NCBI GenBank assembly: GCA_030606285.1
Contig: JAUWGS010000007.1
Coordinates: 1-64,000 of the forward strand
Origin: Planctomycetales bacterium
GTDB lineage: Bacteria; 4484-113
DNA: 64,000 nt
Direction: 5' to 3'
Shown: piece after piece, positions 17,399 through 25,284 of the stretch
How positions within the stretch are numbered: the stretch's first letter is position 1
Layout: every line of letters starts with the position of its first letter
Made by a program: the position numbers and the translations under genes
Notes under the pieces: generated by a model
The model's database searches: none
What the model was told of the DNA's origin: nothing
Seen by the model: the letters and a program-made list of their open reading frames with translations, nothing else

Positions 17399-18862
17399 TT
17401 AGCCGCTGGCGGGCGGTTGGCGCTCCAAATAATCGTTGCGCCAGGTTTTTTCCGAGAGCCGGCCGAAGCTTTCGCCGTACTCGATCATGCCCCGGTGGTA
17501 TGCCTCGTCCGCCAGCGCCTCCGCTGCGGGCTCGTTTTCCGGCTGCGCGCCGGTCTCCCTTATCAGGTCGCAGACCATCCCGTGATGGTCGCGGTAGGGG
17601 CAGCAGGCGATGACGTTGCCCATCTCGCCGTCGGCGCGGTCGGTGCCGGAAAGGTAATCTTGCTGCCACTTGCGGATGCCCAGCATGTAGGGGGAGAACA
17701 ACACTGTGTCGAGAGTGCCACCGCTGGCGTAGACCTCGTTTATGTTGTCCATGCCGTAAGGATTGAACGCGCAGGGCGTCACCACGCCGTTCCAGTCGAC
17801 ATAGACATAGCCGCTGTTGCCGCCCGCGCTGATGCAGCCGCACACCGCCGTGCCGCAGTTCCAGAAGTCGGCCATGAAACGCTTCTTTTCGCGTATCTGC
17901 TTCCAGGTGGCGTGGAAGAGCTCCATGCGCTCCTGCGGCGAGAGCATCAGATCAAGGGTGTAGGCGCGGCCGATGGGCATATACTGAAACATCCAGGCGT
18001 ACAGCGCGCCCTGGTCCTCCAGATAGTAGTCCCAGAACTCGTCGGTGAGCAGTGTGTCAACATTTTTGCTCGTGGCGGTGACGCTGATGCCAAACGGCAC
18101 CTGCGCCTTTCGCAGGCTGGCCATCGCACGCAGGATGCGCTTGTGCACGCCCTTGCCCCGCCGCGCGTCCGTCTCCTTCTCGTAGCCTTCCACAGAGATG
18201 GCGGGTGTAACGTTCCCCAGGTGCGCCAGCTTTTCCGCCACTTCGTCGTCTATCAGCGTACCGTTGGTGTACACGAGGAAGAAAGTGGTCGGGTTCTCGG
18301 CGCAAAGCTCGATCAGCCCCTTGCCGCCGTCGCGGTAGATAAACGGCTCGCCGCCGGTGATCACGATGAAGTGGGAGCCCCAGAGCTCGCGCTGCTCCCG
18401 TACAATGCGCGAGCACGTGTCGAAGTCGAGCTGTGCGTTGACACCGGGCGAACTCACCGCGTAGCATCCCACGCACCGCAGGTTGCAGTGATGAGTCGGC
18501 GCGAGAACCAGAAAGCCCGGAGGATCGGTGTCGTATCGGGACCTGAACGCCGCGCGCCGGTCGTGCCCCCGGGTGAACATGCCCGAAAACGCCATGGCAA
18601 ACCTGTCGGCATACTCGCGGGAGATAAGCCCGCGCGCAAGTCCTTTCTCCGCCACATTCAGCATCGCCTCTGTGAGCAGAGCCTTATCCTCCATCACCCG
18701 TTTCGGATGAGCGGGGTGGAAAAGCGTTGTGGCGGCGAAGGCCCGCGAGAGATAGCCGCGTGCGAGCTTGCTCACCACCCATAACAGATAGCGGTTCCTG
18801 ACGCTGAGGCGAGCAAGTCCGCAAGTAGCATAAATGAATCCATTTCTAACAAGCCGTGTCAT
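17399..18862 (-). CDS. Radical SAM/SPASM-type protein
   Basis: 487-residue iron-sulfur enzyme. The radical SAM cluster is CNLRCVGC (C126-x3-C130-x2-C133 from the chosen start). Downstream GGEPF (SAM-binding) is present. The C-terminal region is cysteine-rich (NCGTAVCGC, TPCAFNPYG, CCPYRDHHGMVC) and likely binds auxiliary clusters as in SPASM proteins. ATG 18862 has SD GGAGG 6 nt upstream; a TTG at 18901 opens the frame but has no signal. Such enzymes modify peptides or proteins. No short precursor peptide gene is seen next to it. Codirectional with the CPBP protease 57 bp downstream. Confidence 0.85.
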   Translation of the reverse strand: MTRLVRNGFIYATCGLARLSVRNRYLLWVVSKLARGYLSRAFAATTLFHPAHPKRVMEDKALLTEAMLNVAEKGLARGLISREYADRFAMAFSGMFTRGHDRRAAFRSRYDTDPPGFLVLAPTHHCNLRCVGCYAVSSPGVNAQLDFDTCSRIVREQRELWGSHFIVITGGEPFIYRDGGKGLIELCAENPTTFFLVYTNGTLIDDEVAEKLAHLGNVTPAISVEGYEKETDARRGKGVHKRILRAMASLRKAQVPFGISVTATSKNVDTLLTDEFWDYYLEDQGALYAWMFQYMPIGRAYTLDLMLSPQERMELFHATWKQIREKKRFMADFWNCGTAVCGCISAGGNSGYVYVDWNGVVTPCAFNPYGMDNINEVYASGGTLDTVLFSPYMLGIRKWQQDYLSGTDRADGEMGNVIACCPYRDHHGMVCDLIRETGAQPENEPAAEALADEAYHRGMIEYGESFGRLSEKTWRNDYLERQPPASG

Positions 18863-19046
18863 CGTTTTCCTCCCGGTAGCTGCAAAGGCCTTACTGGACA
18901 AGGTCCTAGCTGTGCCTTACAGCCCCATTATATATGTCTACCACGTTTTTATTCAAGATGTTTTACGCCGTCAGCCTCCAAAAATCCCGTGTTTCAGCTT
19001 GCGCGCCCGGTGTCGGCTTCCGGTTGCATGAGTTAGTGTGAGCGAG

Positions 19047-19052
19047 TATCCT
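19047..19052 (+). promoter_or_regulatory. -10 box TATCCT of alaS
   Basis: TATCCT ends 8 nt before the alaS ATG; no SD fits in between. Confidence 0.45.
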
Positions 19053-19060
19053 ATTCCTCC

Positions 19061-21781
19061 ATGCGCGAATCGTCGGAAATCCGCCAGGGATTCCTGGACT
19101 TTTTTGCGGGCAAGGAGCACCACGTGGTGCCCAGCTCGTCGCTGGTGCCGCTCGCCGACCCGTCAATGCTGCTCATCAACGCCGGCATGGCGCCGATGAA
19201 GCGCTACTTCGAGGGCAAGGAGCAGCCGCCCGCGCCGCGCGTGGCGTCGTGCCAGAAGTGCGTGCGCACGGTCGACCTCGACCGCGTGGGTTTCACCAAC
19301 CGGCACAACACGTTTTTCGAGATGCTGGGCAACTTCAGCTTCGGCGACTACTTCAAGGCCGAGGCCATCGAGCTGGCGTGGGAGTTTTTGACGAGCAAGA
19401 AGTGGGCGGGGCTCGACCCGAAATACCTGTATGTCTCCACGCACGAAAACGACGCCGACGCGCCGGGATTGTGGGAGAAGCTGACGGGCGTGACGCGCGA
19501 CCGCATCTTCGGGCTTTCCGACGAGCACAACTTGTGGGCGGCGGGCGACGTGGGGCCGTGCGGCTACGACACGGAAATCTTCTTCGATATGGAGCGCGCG
19601 GAGGAAAATCCATGCAAGAGCCGCGAGGACTTCGAGCGGATGGAAAATGCCGGCCGAATGCTCGAAGTGTGGAACCTCGTGTTCATGGAATTTAATCGCG
19701 GCGCGGCGGGAAAGATGACGCCGCTGCCCAAGAAAAATATCGACACGGGAATGGGCCTGGAGCGGCTGGCGGCCGTGCTGCAGGGCAAAACGAGCGTGTT
19801 CGAGTGCGACCTGTTTGATTATCTCGGCGACTATTTCAAAGAGCTGGTTGCGGGCACTTCGGCTGCGCTCAGCACTAGCGCGTCGGGCGATGAGCGGGTG
19901 GCGCCGGACAAGCTCTCCTACGAGCCGTTCTGGCTCTGCGCCGACCATATGCGCACGGCGGCGTTTATGCTGGCGGACAACATCACGCCGAGCAACCTCG
20001 ACCGCGGCTACGTGCTGCGGCGGGTCATCCGGCGCGTGGTGAAGACGACTTACCTGCTGGGCGTGCGCAAGACGTATCTTACCGAACCGGCGAAGCTCAT
20101 CATCGAAAAGATGGGCGACGTGTATCCGGAGCTGGTATCCCGCAAGGACAATATCCTGACGTGGCTGGCGCGCGAGGAAGAGGGATTCCTGGGCGTGCTC
20201 GCGCGGGGATGCGAAGACCTCGACGGCGAGTTTGCGAAGCTGCAAAAGGGCGGCGCGCTTTCCGGCAAATTCGCGTTCACGCTGCACGATACATACGGAT
20301 TCCCGTTTGAGGTAACGCAGGAGCTGGCGCGGCTGCGCGGATTCGAAGTGGACGAGGACGAGTTCAACGCGGAGATGGAGCAGCAGCGCAACCGGGCGCG
20401 CGAGCGCAAGGAGTTCACGTCCGAATTCCAGGTGGAGGAAAGCGCGATGGCAAATGGTGATGTTGAATTTGTAGGATACGATACGCTGACGGCTAAGGCG
20501 AAGGTGCGCGGCGTGAAGCCGTTCGCGGGCAAGATTGACGCGAAGGCAAAGGATGCCGCGGGCGCGCAGGAGGCGAAGGGCAAGGAGCTATTCGCGCTCT
20601 ACACTGACAAAACGCCGTTTTACGCCGAAACCGGCGGGCAGCCGGGCGATATGGGATACGCGGTCGGCAAAGACGTGCGCTTCCGCATCGTTGACAGCAA
20701 GGCGATGGGCGAGCACCTGGGATTTTTTGAAGAGGGCGGTCCGGACAAGCTCGCGGAGGGCGCGACGGTCGGGCTGCTGGTGGACGAGATCCGGCGGGCT
20801 GCCATCGCCCGCGCGCACACAACCGCGCACGCGATGCTGGCGGCGCTCAAGCAGGTACTCGGCGAACATGTGAACCAGGCGGGCTCGCAGATATATCCCG
20901 ACCGCATCCGCTTCGACTTCAGCCACTACGAAGGGATGACCGACGAGCAGATGCGCGAAGTGGAGCGCATCACCAACGAAATACTACTGGCGGATCACGC
21001 CGTGTGGACGCAGCAGATGCCGCTGGTGGACGCCAAGCGCGAGGGCGTGACCGCGGTATTCGACGAAAAATACGGTGAGACGGTGCGCGTGGTGAATATG
21101 GGCGAAGAGGGCGCACAGGTGAGCCGCGAGCTTTGCGGCGGCACGCACCTTACGCACAGCTCGCAGGCCGGAAGCTTCGTCATCGTGAAGGAAGAATCGG
21201 TGCAGTCCGGCATCCGGCGGCTCGAAGCCGCGGTGGGGATGGAAGCGCAGGGCTTCCTCGCGGACTACCGCAAGGTCGGCGATGACTTGATGCGCGGGTT
21301 CCACGTGCCGCTAAACGAGGTCGAAGAGGCCATCGAGAAAACGCGCCACGAGCTGAAGGAAACGCACCAGGAGCTGGCGGTGCTCAAGCGCGGCGCGCTG
21401 TACGACTCGGTGGCGCCGAAGGTCGCCGAGCCGGAATTGGCGGGAAAGGTGTCGCTGGTGGCGGTCGAGCTTGAAGGCGCGGGCAAGGACGACGTGAAAA
21501 ACGTAATTGACCGCGCGGCGCGGGAGCTTGCGAAGGCGGGCAAGCAGCCGTTTGCGGTGCTTATCGTGCGTAAGGACGAAAAGTCGGTTTCGCTGACGCT
21601 TAGGTTTTCGCCGGAGCTTCCCGAAAGCGGGGTCAAAGCGGGCGCAGTCATCCGCGATATGGCGAAGATCCTGGGCGGCGGCGGCGGGGGGGCGGACGCG
21701 TTCGCCGAAGCCGGCGGCCGCGACGCGAGCAAGCTCCCCGAAGCCATTGAGCTGCTACGGGAGAAGCTGGAAACAGCCTAA
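19061..21781 (+). CDS. alaS: Alanine--tRNA ligase
   Basis: Charges tRNA-Ala with alanine and edits mischarged serine/glycine. 906 residues, slightly longer than typical. The N-terminal class II catalytic core has FFAGKEHHVVPSSSLVP, then NAGMAPMK and NRHNTFFEMLGNFSFGDYF. Central tRNA-binding helices follow. The editing domain has HTTAHAML (about 586-593) and CGGTHLTHS (C692), the four zinc/editing ligands. The C-terminal DHHA1 region carries a run of glycines (GGGGGG) near 870. Coding is high GC. It stands alone with its own -10 box. Confidence 0.97.
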   Translation: MRESSEIRQGFLDFFAGKEHHVVPSSSLVPLADPSMLLINAGMAPMKRYFEGKEQPPAPRVASCQKCVRTVDLDRVGFTNRHNTFFEMLGNFSFGDYFKAEAIELAWEFLTSKKWAGLDPKYLYVSTHENDADAPGLWEKLTGVTRDRIFGLSDEHNLWAAGDVGPCGYDTEIFFDMERAEENPCKSREDFERMENAGRMLEVWNLVFMEFNRGAAGKMTPLPKKNIDTGMGLERLAAVLQGKTSVFECDLFDYLGDYFKELVAGTSAALSTSASGDERVAPDKLSYEPFWLCADHMRTAAFMLADNITPSNLDRGYVLRRVIRRVVKTTYLLGVRKTYLTEPAKLIIEKMGDVYPELVSRKDNILTWLAREEEGFLGVLARGCEDLDGEFAKLQKGGALSGKFAFTLHDTYGFPFEVTQELARLRGFEVDEDEFNAEMEQQRNRARERKEFTSEFQVEESAMANGDVEFVGYDTLTAKAKVRGVKPFAGKIDAKAKDAAGAQEAKGKELFALYTDKTPFYAETGGQPGDMGYAVGKDVRFRIVDSKAMGEHLGFFEEGGPDKLAEGATVGLLVDEIRRAAIARAHTTAHAMLAALKQVLGEHVNQAGSQIYPDRIRFDFSHYEGMTDEQMREVERITNEILLADHAVWTQQMPLVDAKREGVTAVFDEKYGETVRVVNMGEEGAQVSRELCGGTHLTHSSQAGSFVIVKEESVQSGIRRLEAAVGMEAQGFLADYRKVGDDLMRGFHVPLNEVEEAIEKTRHELKETHQELAVLKRGALYDSVAPKVAEPELAGKVSLVAVELEGAGKDDVKNVIDRAARELAKAGKQPFAVLIVRKDEKSVSLTLRFSPELPESGVKAGAVIRDMAKILGGGGGGADAFAEAGGRDASKLPEAIELLREKLETA

Positions 21782-21882
21782 CTTGCAGCAAGCAGGCATC
21801 ACCTGACGTAACGAGTCTTATGACCTATTCTCAGGTGGAGCAGGGCGTACACGTTCTATTTCAAATGAGTTTCGCCTAGTCG

Positions 21883-23400
21883 CTACCCCTGACGCTTGAG
21901 CAGCAGGCCAACCTCGGTATTGTAGGCTCGCAGTATGAAGATGGTGGCTCCGCCGAGCAGCCCCAAAACGAAAAGCCCCGAAGACTTCAAGACTTCAAGA
22001 CTTACATAGCGCGCATCCGGCAACACGTCCGACGAAAGGTGGACATCGAATCTAGCCAGTAGAGACGAAGCATGCTGCAACTCTAATCCTAATAGCCATT
22101 GAAGCAGCGGCACCGTTATCGCCAAGGTTACCAGTCCGGTTACGACGGAATACAGGAGCGCTCTTCGCAGCACCTTCCCGCGCGGCCCTCCGTATGCGAG
22201 CATCACCGCCAGCCAGCGAGACTCCCGAGCAGCCAGGTGGTTGCCGAGGAGAACTCCCAGCAGGAGAAGCAGCAGCAGGAGTGGAACCATGGCGTAGCGG
22301 TCAACATTCGCCAAGAATACAATCAGGGGCGCAATCTCCATCGTGTAAGGCGCTGTGCCGATGAGTCGCAGTTCGTGCTCCTTGACTACTTCACCGAGTT
22401 CTGACCAGGCACGATGCATATCGCTGACGGACCGGAACTGTATGTACCACTCGTTTCTCGCTAGCTCTGCCTGTCCCCAGGTGTATTCACCCATGCTCGC
22501 CAACCCGCGTTTGAGCTCGCCCCTCTCCAATCGCCGCCTTGTCATCTCCACTATAACGGGCCATAGCTCCTCGTCCGTACGCATGAATGCTGACGCGGCA
22601 ACAGGCAGGCGTGACATAGCTTCTTGCATTCCATCGGGCCATAGGGCAAAACCGCCAAGGATCGCTGGTTCGTAGAGGTCGCTTGAAAGTAACAACACAG
22701 ACGCACCAATAGTGCGAGGGTGGATGGTGGCCCGATCCGGCGAACGGTTCCGCGACGCCAAACGGCTCTCGTAGTCCGCGTCGGTAATCCCTACTACAAT
22801 GAAATCGTACCAATCCGGCGCGTCCTCCAGCTCATCAAAGGTGCCTTCGGGAAAGAGATTCAGCAGCTCATCTGACGCTTTCATCGCAATCCGAAAGCGC
22901 TGTCCAATCTTAGTATAAGGGTCACCAGAGAACAATCGCGCCGCTTCCTCGTACGTCAGCACCGCTTCACCGGGTTTCTCCGGCAATCTCCCGTGTATGC
23001 CATTCGTGCTGCCGGCAGCATTAATATAGCTCCAGGTAACTGGCCAGAGCCGCACATCACAACTCTGTTCACTGCTAACGGCCCAGAACCTCCTCCGAGT
23101 CTCGAGCCATACAGTGGTTGGCTCATTAGATGGTCGGACTGCAAAACCAGATAGCAGAACCACACCTTCTCTGCAGATGGGCCTGATCCTCTCATCAACA
23201 ATACGCTCCATGTCAAGCGTAGGTGCCATGTGAAAGGTAGAAATCCAACACTGGGTTAGTTCACCGCGCTCGTCGAAACGGGACCCCGTCTCCGCCATGA
23301 AACTCGCTTCAAGGAACAAACCCGTTACGACCGCGGTAATCACGAGCAGAAGGATGAGTCTTTCGAAGTGTCTGCCAATCGTTCCGACAATGTCCATCAC
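21883..23400 (-). CDS. ABC transporter permease, MacB/FtsX-like topology
   Basis: 505 residues: one N-terminal membrane helix (about 12-32), a long extracytoplasmic domain (about 35-355), then three C-terminal helices (about 362-385, 405-435, 470-495). This is the type VII/MacB-FtsX layout, a mechanotransmission permease rather than a transport channel. The GTG at 23400 overlaps the ATPase stop (GTGA), and ATG 23397 is an alternative, so translation is coupled. Last gene of a lipoprotein-ATPase-permease operon. Moderately AT-richer than the neighbours. Function unknown; lipoprotein handling or envelope stress is possible. Confidence 0.7.
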   Translation of the reverse strand: MMDIVGTIGRHFERLILLLVITAVVTGLFLEASFMAETGSRFDERGELTQCWISTFHMAPTLDMERIVDERIRPICREGVVLLSGFAVRPSNEPTTVWLETRRRFWAVSSEQSCDVRLWPVTWSYINAAGSTNGIHGRLPEKPGEAVLTYEEAARLFSGDPYTKIGQRFRIAMKASDELLNLFPEGTFDELEDAPDWYDFIVVGITDADYESRLASRNRSPDRATIHPRTIGASVLLLSSDLYEPAILGGFALWPDGMQEAMSRLPVAASAFMRTDEELWPVIVEMTRRRLERGELKRGLASMGEYTWGQAELARNEWYIQFRSVSDMHRAWSELGEVVKEHELRLIGTAPYTMEIAPLIVFLANVDRYAMVPLLLLLLLLGVLLGNHLAARESRWLAVMLAYGGPRGKVLRRALLYSVVTGLVTLAITVPLLQWLLGLELQHASSLLARFDVHLSSDVLPDARYVSLEVLKSSGLFVLGLLGGATIFILRAYNTEVGLLLKRQG

Positions 23401-24062
23401 TTTCCTACCAGTACCCCGTCTCGAAGTTCATAAAATGTATGCGCAAACGGCCTTAGCTCGTCCAGGTTGGTGGACGCCAGAATAACGTAGGGTGTCTGCG
23501 ATTGATGGGTGACCATGTTCAGTAGTGCGGTCGCCAGAGGATGCTCGATGTGGCTGAACGGCTCATCGACACATAGAACTGTCGGCTGATGAACGATGGC
23601 GCGAATGTACTGGACCATACGCTTCTGCCCCTCTGACATGGCAGCGACTCTCTTGTGCAGAAAGCGCAGTGATTTGTCGTCAGGCAACGCGTCTTGAACC
23701 ATATCCAGCCGTTCTCTAATCTCGTTACCGCTGTGTTTTCCGATATTTATATTGGCGTAACCAGTGGCAAAGGAAATTAAATCAGTCGTGTTGGCAAGGG
23801 CGATACTGCACCTCTCGTGGCGCCATGCGGAGAGGTCCCCCAGGTTGAGAGACGAGACTTTAAGACCATCGACTGTGTAGGTACCAGAGTCCGGTTTTAG
23901 TTGGCCGACGAGGATCTGCAGGAGAGTAGTCTTGCCCGAACCGTTCGACCCGCGGATTGCTATGCAGCTTCCCGTGGGAACTGTTAGCGTTATCTCCCGC
24001 AAGACCTCCAGCCTGCGGGAGCCTATATTGAAACCTCTCTTTACGTGTTTCAGCTCAATCAT
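23397..24062 (-). CDS. ABC transporter ATP-binding protein
   Basis: 221-residue cytoplasmic ATPase. Walker A GSNGSGKTTLL (about 33-43), a degenerate signature MSEGQKRM in place of LSGGQ, Walker B VLCVDEP with the catalytic Glu, and an H-region near ILASTN. The H-loop histidine itself is not obvious there (ASTNLDEL), so hydrolysis may be altered. It powers the permease coded downstream and overlapping it; the lipoprotein gene is 45 bp upstream on the same strand. Confidence 0.88.
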   Translation of the reverse strand: MIELKHVKRGFNIGSRRLEVLREITLTVPTGSCIAIRGSNGSGKTTLLQILVGQLKPDSGTYTVDGLKVSSLNLGDLSAWRHERCSIALANTTDLISFATGYANINIGKHSGNEIRERLDMVQDALPDDKSLRFLHKRVAAMSEGQKRMVQYIRAIVHQPTVLCVDEPFSHIEHPLATALLNMVTHQSQTPYVILASTNLDELRPFAHTFYELRDGVLVGK

Positions 24063-24107
24063 CGTGAGCAGAAACGCAACGATTGGTCACCATCTTCTAC
24101 CGGTTTA

Positions 24108-25016
24108 CTACGGGTACGGGTTGGCCTTCGCCTCACGGTCGTCAAGTACTGCTTGGTATACGAGAATAGGGTGTTCTTCTTGGTCCTCAGTGAGATCTTC
24201 TCCCTCGCATGTACCCGAGACAGAAGTTATCTCTCCCCCCGACTTAGTGATAGTCACATCGAACAGTTCTTCTTCGCCGTCGTAAATCGAGATATCCAGT
24301 TGCCCAGATGCTGTTACAAATAAAACTACATAGTCTTCGAAATACGAGCCGGTCTCTCCCCATCCGATCTCCTCGCAATAATCCATAACGTTCGCTTTAA
24401 ACGTCTCGCATGGCATACTTATCGTGCTTACGGCATCGATATCATCGTAGGAAGGATGCCAGAAGTCCATTAGGAGATCCGCCTCCGAATAGACTTGCTC
24501 AGCTGCTTCAAAGGACAATCCTTCGGCCATCGCCTCGGCCATGTCCTCGTCAAACACGTAATCATTGTCGCTGGCGAGGAAATCTGCTAGCGTTTCGAGC
24601 TGATCGCCTATCTCGGTCCATATCTCCGCCACCTCTAATTCATCGGATTGGTATACGTCATCGATTAACTCGTAGAGATCATACTGGTCCACCGGAAAGC
24701 CACCTATCCACTTATAGACCTTCCATTGATTACCCGAGACATACCTTATCCCCCAAATTTCATCTTGGGTCATCCATAGATGCAACCTCTCGTCCCAGTA
24801 AAACGTGCGGATATACTCCTTTATGCATGGAGTGTCTGGGTCATTATCGTGGTCGTCCCAGTGATACTCTACTACGTCCTCACCTTCTTGCTGGCAGAAA
24901 TAATAGCAGTCCGTATTACCCCCAATTCCACCTATGCATGATGACAGTAGGATAAAGCACGCAAGAAGCCCGCTGAACGCTATTGTCCTGGGCAGATATC
25001 GATTATTCTCGTTCAT
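24108..25016 (-). CDS. Acidic lipoprotein heading the ABC operon
   Basis: 302 residues with signal peptide and lipobox LLSSC (about C27), followed by a glycine-rich linker and cysteines (DCYYFC). The rest is strongly acidic with many Trp/Tyr (YHWDDHDNDPD, FYWDERLHLWM). No known domain recognised. SD gaggag 7 nt before the ATG. Its position before the ATPase and permease suggests it is the extracytoplasmic partner of that MacB-like pair. Confidence 0.65.
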   Translation of the reverse strand: MNENNRYLPRTIAFSGLLACFILLSSCIGGIGGNTDCYYFCQQEGEDVVEYHWDDHDNDPDTPCIKEYIRTFYWDERLHLWMTQDEIWGIRYVSGNQWKVYKWIGGFPVDQYDLYELIDDVYQSDELEVAEIWTEIGDQLETLADFLASDNDYVFDEDMAEAMAEGLSFEAAEQVYSEADLLMDFWHPSYDDIDAVSTISMPCETFKANVMDYCEEIGWGETGSYFEDYVVLFVTASGQLDISIYDGEEELFDVTITKSGGEITSVSGTCEGEDLTEDQEEHPILVYQAVLDDREAKANPYP

Positions 25017-25284
25017 GATTTTCTCCTCTAGATTACAGTGCCAATGTGCACCCTACAGCTTGTAGGCATCGGCTGATTTTGCTAATACCACGAATCAAGC
25101 TGTTTGTCAAGGGCAGTCGAATTTACTCAGGTTCGGTTTTCTGCGTGCTTTACTGAGAAGCTGGAATCTCTTCAGAAGTCTTTGCGATTCGGGCGCGCAG
25201 GTGAGACAATGACCAAGCGATGGCTATGCAAGGCAAATCCCGGTCGCTGTTGCGCACGATGAAACTAATCGTGATCGGGGGAAG

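Noticed and set aside
17090-18784. 564-codon plus-strand frame over the radical SAM gene
   Set aside because: GC-rich shadow of the SPASM gene, full of low-complexity Arg/Ala/Val.
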